A stretch of DNA of 64,000 bases, from NCBI GenBank assembly GCA_965230755.1, contig CBDDLT010000005.1:296570-360569 (forward strand), written 5' to 3'. Positions 41,747-51,386 of this stretch are shown here, piece after piece. A program made the position numbers and the translations under genes. The notes under the pieces were generated by a model. That model did no database searches, was not told where the DNA came from, and was given only the letters and a program-made list of their open reading frames with translations. Position 1 is the stretch's first letter, and the number at the start of each line of letters is the position of its first letter. This DNA comes from DATFJT01 sp965230755 (GTDB taxonomy: Bacteria; Bacteroidota; Bacteroidia; Chitinophagales; Saprospiraceae).

Positions 41747-43102
41747 ATGTTTAATAAAATATTGATCGCCAATCGGGGTGAGATTGCCTTGAGGATTGTG
41801 AGAACTTGCAAGGAAATGGGTATCAAGACCGTGGCATTATATTCTACCGCGGACAGGGACAGCCTGCATGTTCGCTTTGCCGATGAGGCAGTCTGTATAG
41901 GACCTCCTTCTTCGAGCGAGAGTTACCTTATGATTTCCAGAATCATGGCAGCTGTTGAGATAACCAATGCCGATGCCGTGCACCCTGGTTATGGATTTCT
42001 ATCTGAAAACGCTGATTTTGCTGAAGTTTGCCAGGAATATGGAGTAAAATTCATAGGACCGACAGCGAAGCAAATACGGTTAATGGGTGATAAGGTGACG
42101 GCCAAAGATACTATGATCAAAGCCAAAGTACCAGTGGTACCAGGATCAGATGGCCTGGTAGCAAGTGTGGCAGAAGGTAAAAAAATCGCCAAAAAAATTA
42201 AATACCCTATCATTATCAAGGCAACCGCTGGTGGTGGTGGAAAAGGAATGCGCATCATTAGAAAGGAAGAGGATTTTGAGTCTGCCTGGGACCTTGCTAA
42301 AAAAGAAGCGAGCGCCTCGTTTAGCAATGATGGAATATATATTGAAAAATTTGTTGAAGAGCCGCGCCATATCGAGTTTCAAGTTATTGGCGACCAGTAC
42401 GGAACGGTAGTTCACTTATCGGAAAGGGATTGTTCTGTTCAACGGCGCCATCAAAAACTAGTGGAAGAATCTCCATCTCCATTTATGGATCAAAAACTGA
42501 GAGATGAAATGGGAGATGCGGCCATTCGAGCTGCCAAAGCCATCGATTATGAAGGAGTAGGTACGGTCGAATTTCTTGTGGACAAGAATCGCGACTTCTA
42601 CTTTATGGAAATGAATACACGGATTCAGGTAGAACATCCGGTAACCGAGGAAGTCATCGACAGAGATCTAATCAAAGAGCAAATAAAAGTCGCAGCCGGA
42701 GAGAAGTTGTCCGGATCCAATTATATTCCGAACAAACATGCAATTGAAGTGAGAATTAATGCGGAGGATCCTTTGAAAGATTTCCGTCCTTCACCAGGAG
42801 CGATCAATTCTTTCCATAGTGCCAAAGGTCACGGAGTTAGAGTAGATACTCATGTTTATGCTGGTTATTCCGTTCCTCCTTACTATGACTCTATGATTGC
42901 CAAATTAATATGTGCGGCAGAGACGAGGGAGGAGTGCATTAAAAAGTTGGCGAGGGCTTTGGACGAATTCATTATTGAAGGAATCGAGACAACCATACCA
43001 TTTCACAAAGTGTTATTGGAGAATGAACGATTCAAATCTGGAGATTTCAATACCGGACTTCTTGATGAATGGGATTATAAAAAAGACATCGAATCACTTT
43101 GA
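41747..43102 (+). CDS. accC: Acetyl-CoA carboxylase biotin carboxylase subunit
   Basis: This 451-residue ATP-grasp enzyme carboxylates biotin on AccB with ATP and bicarbonate. The N-terminal fold reads FNKILIANRGEIALRIVRTCKE (in part), the glycine-rich ATP loop is KATAGGGGKGMRI (about 158-170), and EFLVDKNRDFYFMEMNTRIQVEHPVTE (in part) holds the metal and catalytic residues at about 275-300. It ends in the usual biotin_carb_C domain. Its TGA stop overlaps the TTG start of the ABC transporter gene (TTGA), so the two are translationally coupled. Confidence 0.97.
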   Translation: MFNKILIANRGEIALRIVRTCKEMGIKTVALYSTADRDSLHVRFADEAVCIGPPSSSESYLMISRIMAAVEITNADAVHPGYGFLSENADFAEVCQEYGVKFIGPTAKQIRLMGDKVTAKDTMIKAKVPVVPGSDGLVASVAEGKKIAKKIKYPIIIKATAGGGGKGMRIIRKEEDFESAWDLAKKEASASFSNDGIYIEKFVEEPRHIEFQVIGDQYGTVVHLSERDCSVQRRHQKLVEESPSPFMDQKLRDEMGDAAIRAAKAIDYEGVGTVEFLVDKNRDFYFMEMNTRIQVEHPVTEEVIDRDLIKEQIKVAAGEKLSGSNYIPNKHAIEVRINAEDPLKDFRPSPGAINSFHSAKGHGVRVDTHVYAGYSVPPYYDSMIAKLICAAETREECIKKLARALDEFIIEGIETTIPFHKVLLENERFKSGDFNTGLLDEWDYKKDIESL

Positions 43103-44934
43103 CAGAAAAAAAGAGCAGTAAAGCAAGTTGGTACAAATTAGTTTCTTACTTAAAGAATTATAAAGGTCTGGTAATAGGAAATATCCTTTCCAATTTACTG
43201 ACATCTATATTCAGCCTGCTTGCCATTCCGCTGCTCATTCCTTTGGTCGAGCTCATTTTTTTAAGAAAGGAAGACAAAATTGATTTTCCGGAAAAGATCG
43301 ATGGGTTTCAAGATTTCGAGCAGTATCTCAACGCTTTCTTTTTACAATACTCTAATGACTACGGTCACCAAAGAGCAGTACTATACGTTTGCCTATTTTT
43401 TCTGGCCACATTTTTCCTGGCCAATCTTTTCAGATATCTATCCCTGTACTTTATGGCACCGGTCAGACAGGGGATTGTCAAAGACTTGAGAAATTCTGTT
43501 TTCGAAAAACTATTGTATTTACCTCTGTCATTTTACGGTGAGGAGCGCAAAGGAGACCTGATATCAAGACTAACTTCCGATGTACAGGAGGTTGAGTGGA
43601 GTATTTTGAATGTTCTGGAAGCTGTATTTCGAAATCCAATCATGATTATTGGGGTTTTGGCCTATATGATATGGGCCAGTCCGGCACTTACGCTTTTTGT
43701 CTTCGTCCTTTTATTGGTTGCAGTACTTATTCTAACAACCATATCCCGGACTTTGAGGAAAAAATCCGGTAAGGCTCAAAAAATACTGGGATATATGATA
43801 TCCTTAATAGAAGAGGGTTTGGGAGGACTTAGAATCATCAAGAGTTTTAGTGCGGAGAAATATCAACTGAATAAATTCAAAAAGGTGAATCGAGAATATT
43901 ATGATGTCCACATCAATATTCTGAGAAGACGCGATCTGGCCTCACCATTCTCTGAGTTTTTTGGGATATCAATCGCATTGATCCTATTGTATTACGGATC
44001 TTCTCAGGTATTGAAAGGGAGCATAAATCCAGGAGCTTTTATGGCTTATTTATTCGCCTTTTTCAGACTGATTGACCCCGCCAAAGCACTGAGTAACGCC
44101 TTTTTTAATATCCAAAAAGGGAAGGCTGCATTAGATCGTTTGGATGAAGTATTGAACAAAAGTACTGATATCATCGAATCCTCTAATCCAGTTTCGATAT
44201 CCGGCATAGAAAAAGGAATTGTCCTTGACGATGTAAGTTTTTCTTATAACGACAGTAAAGAACAAGTCTTGAGAAATATTAATCTCGACATCCCACGTGG
44301 CCAGACTATTGCTCTTGTTGGGGAATCCGGGTCCGGGAAAAGTACGTTGGTAGATCTGATTCCACGTTTTTATGAGATCAAAGAAGGAAGCATTGAAATA
44401 GATGGACAAAATATCAAGAATTATTCTTTGAGTGATTTGAGGTCATTGTTCGGTATTGTCTCTCAAGAACCCATTCTATTCAATGATTCTATCCTCAACA
44501 ATATCACTTTTGGGGAGACTGCGGATATGGCCAAAGTCGAAGAAGTTGCCAAGATGGCCCATGCCCATGATTTTATTTGCAATACGGCAGAAGGTTATAA
44601 GACCGTTATCGGAGATCGTGGTATGAAACTCTCGGGAGGCCAGCGGCAGAGGATAACCATTGCCAGGGCGCTTTATAAAAATCCGGATGTTCTGATCTTC
44701 GATGAAGCGACTTCCGCATTAGATACGGAATCCGAAAAACTGGTCCAGCAGGCATTGGCCGCCGTGACCAAGGATAGAACCAGCATAATTATTGCACATC
44801 GTTTGAGCACAATACAGCATGCCGATTGGATTATTGTATTGGACAAAGGTCGAATTGTAGAACAAGGTACACACGACCAATTAATGGAACTGGATAATCA
44901 ATATGCTCAGCTGGTAAAAATGCAACAGCTATAG
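43099..44934 (+). CDS. ABC transporter, MsbA-like exporter half-transporter
   Basis: This 611-residue protein has a six-helix transmembrane domain (about 20-340) fused to a nucleotide-binding domain (about 370-605). Walker A GESGSGKST, Q-loop VSQEPILF, signature LSGGQRQRI, Walker B VLIFDEATSALD and H-loop IAHRLST are all intact. It works as a homodimer and by family exports lipid A-linked or other lipids. The start is TTG overlapping the accC stop; the next in-frame ATG lies more than 100 residues in, beyond the first membrane helices, so TTG is accepted. Confidence 0.93.
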   Translation: MTEKKSSKASWYKLVSYLKNYKGLVIGNILSNLLTSIFSLLAIPLLIPLVELIFLRKEDKIDFPEKIDGFQDFEQYLNAFFLQYSNDYGHQRAVLYVCLFFLATFFLANLFRYLSLYFMAPVRQGIVKDLRNSVFEKLLYLPLSFYGEERKGDLISRLTSDVQEVEWSILNVLEAVFRNPIMIIGVLAYMIWASPALTLFVFVLLLVAVLILTTISRTLRKKSGKAQKILGYMISLIEEGLGGLRIIKSFSAEKYQLNKFKKVNREYYDVHINILRRRDLASPFSEFFGISIALILLYYGSSQVLKGSINPGAFMAYLFAFFRLIDPAKALSNAFFNIQKGKAALDRLDEVLNKSTDIIESSNPVSISGIEKGIVLDDVSFSYNDSKEQVLRNINLDIPRGQTIALVGESGSGKSTLVDLIPRFYEIKEGSIEIDGQNIKNYSLSDLRSLFGIVSQEPILFNDSILNNITFGETADMAKVEEVAKMAHAHDFICNTAEGYKTVIGDRGMKLSGGQRQRITIARALYKNPDVLIFDEATSALDTESEKLVQQALAAVTKDRTSIIIAHRLSTIQHADWIIVLDKGRIVEQGTHDQLMELDNQYAQLVKMQQL

Positions 44935-45003
44935 TAGTTCTCTTCAAAAAATTCTTATTTTAGTATAGTTGAAAACCTATGCCATTTTTATTCAAATGGG
45001 GGA

Positions 45004-46722
45004 ATGATTAACACTTACAGTTGGAAATATTTTTGGAGCATTGTAGCCCTAATCACTAGTGTTACGGCTATCATCTTATTTTTTCAATTGGGCCGCCAAA
45101 AAAAACAACTGATTAATATTTCCACCTTCTCCAAAGAGGAATTTGAAAGACAATATGAAGAAATCGATGGCGAATATCTAAAACTGGACTTACAGGAATT
45201 GACCGGAAAATTGGAACAGCTTGAACTGGCGGCCATCATCTATGAAAGAATAGATCTTCTTCCTAGATTAATGATAAACCGATCACATGCCTACTGGGAA
45301 TTAGGCAAAAACGACATGGCAATTAGTGTTCTTTTAGAACTTTTGCGCGAAGTCGACATTCTGTCGTCGGAACAAAAAATAGAGGCTTATCGGAGAGTCG
45401 CTAAAATGTATCAATTCAGACAATATATTCCATCAAATGTTGACAAAGCGAGAAGTGCTTACTATATCAATAAGGCTATGGAATTGGCTGAGGAAATTGA
45501 CCTGGACAAAGAATTTAAAAAAGACCTATTTAAAAGTAAAGTGCAGTGCTATCGGTCCATGGATTATGACTCTACCATTCAACTGATCAAAATTGGACAG
45601 AAAAAATATCCTGATGATGCTGATTTTCTTCTATTCCGAGCATTGGCAGAAAGACATGTCGGAAATCATGAATTAGAATATGAATTCATCGAAAAGTATA
45701 AGAATAATAGCAATAACGAGAATACGGGAAATCCATTCAGTTGGTCTCAATATGGTGTTTCATGCAGGAATGCAGGTAAATACGAAATAGCAGAAGAAGT
45801 TTTGCTTCCCCTATTTGATACAACTGATGCCAGTGTACTCAATGCCCAAATGATCGCTGGCATCAACGTGGGTAAATTGTATCTGCTGACCAAGGAAAAT
45901 GATAGGGCTGAATTCTATTTGAATCACGCCCTAAAGAGCGCAAGAAATAGAAATAGTGAGTACTACAGTCAAGAGGCATTGGATAATTTGATTCAATTAT
46001 ATAAAAACACCAAGGATTATGAAAAACTGGTAGAAGCCGTAGAGCTGAATAAACTAATTATTCGAGAAGCTGCGAAAACCTCACGTGCTGAATTTTATGA
46101 AGGCCTTTTACACAGTGATCAAGTACACGAACTCAAACAAAAAACCGATTACAGATCATTTCTATTTAAGTTCTTCCTTGTCTTTGTCATTTTGAGTATT
46201 ATCCTACTTCTAATTATTCTGGTGAAAAGTCGCAGACAATGGAAAGAGGCTGAAATGAAAAAGCAGACAATAGAAAAACATGTCTTGGAGAAAAATCGCA
46301 ATCTAACTGAAATGGCTGTCGTATTGGAATCCAAGAATAGAGTTCTATTCGAATTGCAAAAAAAACTAGGTGATTTAAAAGCGGATGAAATAGAAGGAGG
46401 AGAACTTATCGAAAGGTTCAATCATATGATCAAAATTGCCATAGATCAGGGTGATGGAACACTTGATTTCATGAACAATTTTAATTTATCCTATCCTGAT
46501 TTCTTTAAGAGACTCCTTGATATGAATAAAAATTTGACCCAACTAGATCTTAAGCACGCCGCTTTCATTCGACTTAATCTTTCCAACATCGAAGTCTCCA
46601 AAATAATGGGCATCGAAGCCAAAAGCGTGCGAGAGTTTCGATATCGATTAAAGAAAAAGCTCAATCTTGGGAAAGACGAAAAGTTGAGTTCGTTTCTATT
46701 AGGCCTGACCAATAATCATTAA
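45004..46722 (+). CDS. Membrane TPR protein with C-terminal helix-turn-helix
   Basis: This 572-residue protein has an N-terminal membrane segment (about 12-28), tetratricopeptide repeats (about 80-365), a second membrane helix (FLVFVILSIILLLIILV, about 389-405), a coiled coil (415-465) and a C-terminal LuxR-like HTH (about 515-560: AAFIRLNLSNIEVSKIMGIEAKSVREFRYRLKKKL, in part). This layout is a common Bacteroidota membrane-bound regulator where periplasmic TPRs sense a signal and the HTH faces the cytoplasm. Target genes are unknown; the surface-protein gene downstream is a candidate by position only. Confidence 0.8.
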   Translation: MINTYSWKYFWSIVALITSVTAIILFFQLGRQKKQLINISTFSKEEFERQYEEIDGEYLKLDLQELTGKLEQLELAAIIYERIDLLPRLMINRSHAYWELGKNDMAISVLLELLREVDILSSEQKIEAYRRVAKMYQFRQYIPSNVDKARSAYYINKAMELAEEIDLDKEFKKDLFKSKVQCYRSMDYDSTIQLIKIGQKKYPDDADFLLFRALAERHVGNHELEYEFIEKYKNNSNNENTGNPFSWSQYGVSCRNAGKYEIAEEVLLPLFDTTDASVLNAQMIAGINVGKLYLLTKENDRAEFYLNHALKSARNRNSEYYSQEALDNLIQLYKNTKDYEKLVEAVELNKLIIREAAKTSRAEFYEGLLHSDQVHELKQKTDYRSFLFKFFLVFVILSIILLLIILVKSRRQWKEAEMKKQTIEKHVLEKNRNLTEMAVVLESKNRVLFELQKKLGDLKADEIEGGELIERFNHMIKIAIDQGDGTLDFMNNFNLSYPDFFKRLLDMNKNLTQLDLKHAAFIRLNLSNIEVSKIMGIEAKSVREFRYRLKKKLNLGKDEKLSSFLLGLTNNH

Positions 46723-47200
46723 AATCTCCTATTACAGGGATTGAATTTCGGCATCTACACCAAAAGGGTTACTACAAATTGACCACAGTAAGCATATCCA
46801 ATTCATATTCCCTATGTAGAATTGACTCTCCCATTAATCAGATTCGATAAAGCCCTATATAAATAAGGCAATTACAGCGTGTTTAGGTCGAATTGAGATC
46901 AGGTTTTCATCCAACATTATTTGCATATTTTTTGATAACGAATTGAAAATGAACACTTTGCGATCTAGACCTCATATTGGTTTGATCAAATGGTCATCAT
47001 GCCAGGGAAATATCCTATTTAAGTATATTAATTATTACTCAAGCATATACTACGTTGATTTTCAGCCAATTCCCTTCGTAAAACAAGTGTCCACAAATGA
47101 TCCACAACCATCTTATCCTGTGTAACTTCTAGGCATTCTCCTCTAGTTTTGCCCTACAACATTCAGATTGGGGCTGAATGCACAATTAAACAAAATAGCA
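46723..47200. other. Intergenic region
   Basis: This 478 bp stretch carries no gene I can support. A 60-codon frame at 46943-47125 has no recognisable features and is not called. The promoter of the following secreted-protein gene must be here; no clear box pair was found. Confidence 0.5.
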
Positions 47201-49312
47201 ATGAGAGTTAACGTAAATTTACATCATGTAAGTAGTACAATTTTAACATTAGTACTGCTCTTTTCATTTGATAATATTGGCTTTTCACAGGAGGTTTGTC
47301 CTACGATACGCAATCATGTGACTCCTCTTTACACTAACGGTTCGAGAACCGCAAATAGCAATGAACCGGCCATCGTTCTTTTTGGCGACACTCAGAGAGG
47401 GCAGGGTCAGCCTAAAGAGGAAGTAGCTCATGTGGGGGAAGTAGGTGCCACCTGGGGACTGGCCTGGCATGCGCCATCAAAAAAACTCTACGCAGCTGCA
47501 TTTCTAAAAAGACACGTTGATTTAGCGCCCGATGGTCTCGGAGCTATTTATGAGATAGACTTAAGCACTCCTACAACAGCCGGTGCTGGAAATCCGACTT
47601 TGTGGATGAACCTGAATAGTACTACATACCTAGGAGGAACTTCTAGCACATTTCCTTCCGAAACCGCAGCCAATCGAGGGCTTGGTGCCAAAGGCGCCCC
47701 CAGTAATGATGCTTGGGCATTTCCTAGAGTTGGTAAAGAAGGGCTCGGGGATATAGAATTCTCAGAAGATTTTTCCCGACTGTACGCGATGGATCTCACA
47801 AACAAACAATTGCTCATCATAGATTATGCCACCAAAACTGTTACCCATAGAATCGCTGTTCCTAATCCTGGTTGTGCCGGAGGCAGTAACGACGTTCGTC
47901 CATTTGGAATTAAAGAACACGATGGGAATCTTTACATAGGCATCGTTTGTTCCGGGCAAACCAGAGCATTAGATAGCGATATGGCTGCTTATGTCTATAG
48001 ATTGAACAGCTTGGCTACACCAGCCAACTTCCTTTTAGAGGTCAATCTAAATCTCACATCCACAAAACAAACCAACAGATGGTGGCACTGGACCGATATT
48101 TTTGGAGGACCTGGCTATGTAGATCCACCATACTTCTTTTTCCGCGCCTCACCACTGATTTCTGATATCGAATTCGACAATGCCGGTAATATGGTTGTGG
48201 GTTACATGGATAGAACTGCTCATCAATTAGGACATAATAATTTTAGCCCAACGGGAAATACGCCCAACGTTGGAATAATTGCTAATGGCGATGTTCAAAA
48301 AGTTACAAGATCAGGAGGATCATGGTCCCCGGAAGTAGCACCGTGGACTTTTTATCAGATGACCTCAAGCACTCCCGGAACAGATCCTGAAGACTCTTAT
48401 TTGGGTGGCCTTGTAATTAATGATTGCTCGGGAACAGAATACGCCACAGCGAATATGTCCGATCCATTCACGACCGTCTCCAATGGTACCATTTGGATGA
48501 CCAATAGTTCAGGCACACAACAGGGGGGATCAAACGCCGCAGGAAGATTAGAGTTAATTCCACAACTGGATGCTCCTGATAATTTTGGTAAGGCCGCTGG
48601 ACTAGGTGATCTGGTCGTCCTTATGGACCCCTTAGCAGTGTGTTCCTTGACAGATGCCGGAGAAAGCAATGAAGCTTGTAATAATAATGGCTCCAATATT
48701 GATGGTAGTGACGACTATATAACATTCGACCTCAATCCTTCGGGTTCTGATCTGGGGTCCGGCTATACCGTTTCTGTAGACAATGGAGGTAGCGTTACTC
48801 CAAACTCAGGAAATTATAACAACTCTACCAGCTTTCGTCTGCAAGACGGTAGCGCTAACGGCACACTTTATACCATTACCATTCAGGACAATGACGATCC
48901 TAGCTGTACTATAAGCACCACTTTTCAACAAAACTCCTGTAGCAACGGTACACCATGCTCGTTGACCAATGCGGGAAAGAGCAACGAAACTTGTAATAAT
49001 AACCAAAGCCCTGCGGATCCTATAGATGACTATATCACTTTTGATCTCAATCCCTCCGGGACGGGATTAGGTTCAGGATATAGCGTATCTGTCGACAACG
49101 CTGCTACTATTAGCCCTACGAGTTCTAATTATGGCATCCCTACCACTTTTCAATTGCAGGGTGGAAGCGCTAATGGAACTTTATATACGATTACCATCCA
49201 GGATGCTGATGATCCCAATTGCACGCTTACGACTACGGTTCAGCAAAACGCTTGTAGCAATTGCCCAGATCCGAACTGTCTGAATGTTCGGGTGAACATT
49301 GTCGATAATTGA
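47201..49312 (+). CDS. Secreted repeat protein lacking a visible sorting domain
   Basis: This 703-residue protein starts at ATG 47201, giving a signal peptide ending NIGFSQ (about residue 30). The N-terminal 450 residues form a beta-propeller-like domain known from large SdrD-B-type surface proteins (VGEVGATWGLAWHAPSKKLYAAAF, in part; GLGDIEFSEDFSRLYAMDL). It then has two tandem repeats of about 105 residues (from 481 and 586), each CSLT-AG-SNE-CNNN...DDYITFDLNPSG...SANGTLYTITIQD. It ends soon after (CLNVRVNIVDN) without a T9SS domain, where relatives usually continue. The stop may be a natural truncation. Confidence 0.72.
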   Translation: MRVNVNLHHVSSTILTLVLLFSFDNIGFSQEVCPTIRNHVTPLYTNGSRTANSNEPAIVLFGDTQRGQGQPKEEVAHVGEVGATWGLAWHAPSKKLYAAAFLKRHVDLAPDGLGAIYEIDLSTPTTAGAGNPTLWMNLNSTTYLGGTSSTFPSETAANRGLGAKGAPSNDAWAFPRVGKEGLGDIEFSEDFSRLYAMDLTNKQLLIIDYATKTVTHRIAVPNPGCAGGSNDVRPFGIKEHDGNLYIGIVCSGQTRALDSDMAAYVYRLNSLATPANFLLEVNLNLTSTKQTNRWWHWTDIFGGPGYVDPPYFFFRASPLISDIEFDNAGNMVVGYMDRTAHQLGHNNFSPTGNTPNVGIIANGDVQKVTRSGGSWSPEVAPWTFYQMTSSTPGTDPEDSYLGGLVINDCSGTEYATANMSDPFTTVSNGTIWMTNSSGTQQGGSNAAGRLELIPQLDAPDNFGKAAGLGDLVVLMDPLAVCSLTDAGESNEACNNNGSNIDGSDDYITFDLNPSGSDLGSGYTVSVDNGGSVTPNSGNYNNSTSFRLQDGSANGTLYTITIQDNDDPSCTISTTFQQNSCSNGTPCSLTNAGKSNETCNNNQSPADPIDDYITFDLNPSGTGLGSGYSVSVDNAATISPTSSNYGIPTTFQLQGGSANGTLYTITIQDADDPNCTLTTTVQQNACSNCPDPNCLNVRVNIVDN
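48641..49264 (+). repeat. Two tandem protein-coding repeats of about 315 bp
   Basis: The units 48641-48955 and 48956-49264 encode about 105 residues each with high amino-acid identity, for example DDYITFDLNPSG in both and SANGTLYTITIQD in both. The DNA copies have diverged at third positions, so this is not a recent duplication. Confidence 0.8.
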
Positions 49313-49347
49313 TAAGAAATAAAGTTTACGTTTATATCTAATTGAAG

Positions 49348-49380
49348 GGTCATCTGATAACGAATCGGATGGCTTTTTTT
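49348..49380 (+). terminator. Rho-independent terminator
   Basis: CATCTGAT (49351-49358) pairs with ATCGGATG (49364-49371), one G-U/A-C difference, followed by C and seven T. It ends the + strand repeat-protein gene. Confidence 0.75.
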
Positions 49381-49401
49381 ATTACGACCTATCAAGTGAA
49401 T

Positions 49402-49438
49402 AAAAAAGGGTGCAAAGTTTGTTCAAGACCTTGCACCC
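49402..49438 (-). terminator. Rho-independent terminator
   Basis: Read on the - strand, GGGTGCAA and TTGCACCC (49431-49438 and 49408-49415) form an 8-bp stem followed by six T. It ends the fasciclin gene. Confidence 0.8.
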
Positions 49439-49492
49439 CAATAGAAATTCTATCTAATACCAATTACACATTGTATTTGGTATAAATGATTC

Positions 49493-50935
49493 TTATGGTA
49501 GAATTACTTTATCTATGGTGTGTATAACGCCATTTACTCCTAAAATATCCGTGCCAATGATTTCAGCAGTGTCATCCGCATTTAAGGATAGCGCGCTATC
49601 CGTCTCTGTAATGGTTAAAGTACCTACATCCAGTGTAAATGTTCCTCCCAAGCTAGTAACTGTACTAGACGTTAGATTTGGAAGGTCAGTAGAAAATATT
49701 CTGGCTCCACCTATTACATGATAGAGAAGCACCGCTTCAACAGTAGCCAAACCTACTGCCTGCGCAAGGGCATCTAAATCGGCTACACCCGCATCCTGAT
49801 ACAACTGGTTGAAAGCCGCATCTGTAGGCGCAAACACTGTAAATGGAGCTCCAACACTTGCACCTGAGCTGCTCAAAATACTAATTAAGTCCGCAGTACT
49901 ATTATCCTGTTCTACAGCAGTAAGGGCCGCCACTAGTTGAGTAAACTCTGCTCCTGGATTAGCTTGTGATGCAGCAACTGCAATTTCAACAATATTACTG
50001 GATGGCGGCAACAAAGTTTTATCAATAACATGTACAACTCCATTGTCTGCATCAATATCGGTTGCGGTCACTTGCGTACCACCATTGATGAAAACACCAT
50101 TATTATTAATGCTCAAATAAAAATCTCCACCTAAAGTCGAAACTGCGCTTCCCGTAGCAGGTAAATTGGCTGCAACTACTTCAGCACCTAATACGTGATA
50201 TAATAGAATTGGACTTAAATCCTGTGCCGTAAGACCTTCTAAACTCGAAATCCCTGCCGCCTGGAAAGCGTCATTCGTTGGTGCAAATACAGTGTATTCA
50301 GCGGACCTATCTATAAGCGTATTTAATAATCCCGCAGTAACTACCGCTTCCGTCAGAATCGAAAAGTTTTTGTTAAAATATGCAGGTTCTACTACAGTGT
50401 TAACAATACTTCCCTCCAAGCCAGGTACCAATACCGCATCAACAATGTGAACAATACCATTGGAAGCTTCAACATTGGCCGATGTAACATTGGATTGATT
50501 GATCATTACATCCGCACCTGAAATACTAACTGTTATTTCTTCTCCAGTCAATAATGTTTCAGCCATTTGGTTATCGCTTAAATCGGAAGAGGCTAGTGAT
50601 GCTCCTGATATTACGTGATATCTCAATATCCGTTCTAAAACACTTTCCGGTATATCATCTAAGGATGTTTGCCCAATGGTTCCTAATAGAGCTGTGAAAG
50701 CCGCATTATTAGGGGCAAATACGGTGTAAGAACCATCCGTGCTTAAGGCATCCACTAAATCCGGGAATTTAGTCAAGGCTTGGACTAAGATGCTCAAATC
50801 TGATGTTGCAGATGCTACCGAAACAATATCATTCGAATTGTCATCAGAATCGTCATCATCACATGATACCAAGGTCATAGATCCCAACAATCCCATCATT
50901 AGAAGGAGGAGGAAGTTTTTTGCTAGTAATTTCAT
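49493..50935 (-). CDS. Fasciclin (FAS1) domain lipoprotein, three domains
   Basis: The 480-residue lipoprotein starts at ATG 50935, which gives signal peptide and lipobox (LLGSMTLVSC, cysteine near 25) followed by an acidic DDDDSDDN tether, a surface-export-type signal in Bacteroidota. An ATG at 50986 would place 17 residues in front. Three FAS1 domains follow (about 40-165, 180-315 and 325-480), each with a SYTVFAPNNAAF or EYTVFAPTNDAF H1-type motif and a NGVVHVIDKTLLP or NGVIHTIDKVILP H2-type motif. FAS1 proteins mediate adhesion. A 10-bp inverted repeat sits upstream. Confidence 0.92.
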   Translation of the reverse strand: MKLLAKNFLLLLMMGLLGSMTLVSCDDDDSDDNSNDIVSVASATSDLSILVQALTKFPDLVDALSTDGSYTVFAPNNAAFTALLGTIGQTSLDDIPESVLERILRYHVISGASLASSDLSDNQMAETLLTGEEITVSISGADVMINQSNVTSANVEASNGIVHIVDAVLVPGLEGSIVNTVVEPAYFNKNFSILTEAVVTAGLLNTLIDRSAEYTVFAPTNDAFQAAGISSLEGLTAQDLSPILLYHVLGAEVVAANLPATGSAVSTLGGDFYLSINNNGVFINGGTQVTATDIDADNGVVHVIDKTLLPPSSNIVEIAVAASQANPGAEFTQLVAALTAVEQDNSTADLISILSSSGASVGAPFTVFAPTDAAFNQLYQDAGVADLDALAQAVGLATVEAVLLYHVIGGARIFSTDLPNLTSSTVTSLGGTFTLDVGTLTITETDSALSLNADDTAEIIGTDILGVNGVIHTIDKVILP

Positions 50936-50990
50936 CGTTTCATATTTTTGGTTAAATAATTTTATACCAGGCAAAACATAGGACATTGCA

Positions 50991-51026
50991 TTTTGTTTAA
51001 CTTTTTTGAAAAAAGATTAAACAAAA
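50991..51026. promoter_or_regulatory. 10-bp inverted repeat upstream of the fasciclin gene
   Basis: TTTTGTTTAA (50991-51000) and TTAAACAAAA (51017-51026) are perfect inverted arms, 16 bp apart, with T6 and A6 tracts inside. They lie 56-91 bp upstream of the fasciclin start, where an operator is expected. TGTTTAA-type half sites recur at 51113 and 51270, before the divergent CHU_C gene. Confidence 0.55.
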
Positions 51027-51386
51027 TTACTGGGACTTATTTTTCCCTTTCGAGAAAAGTATCCTCCATCTATAGTTAAATAAAGGGTTGTAAGCGGTTC
51101 GAGATGATGATTAAACAGCGGGAAATTCCGAGTAAAAAAAATATATGCCGAGTTGGATTACTTTCTGATTCTTACAACTCTGGTCAATTATTTACTTTTT
51201 AGCCCTATTTCTCCATGTCACAAATCCTAAATGACAGCATTAACTTATTGCAAGGCCAATGGTTAATGTTTGTTTAAGTCAATAATCATGAATTGATTAA
51301 TTCATTTTATTTGTCTATTTTCAATAAGGATAAAATCCATGGTGTAAAAATTATACTTACGCTGAAAACAAGCCAATAATTGAAAC
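51027..51386. other. Intergenic region between divergent surface-protein genes
   Basis: No gene is seen. It contains TTAAACA near 51113 and TGTTTAA near 51270, single half sites of the palindrome at 50991-51026. Nothing else stands out. Confidence 0.45.

Noticed and set aside
46943..47125. 60-codon + strand frame in the gap before the repeat protein
   Set aside because: No family resemblance, signal peptide or plausible codon pattern, and no gene-like spacing.
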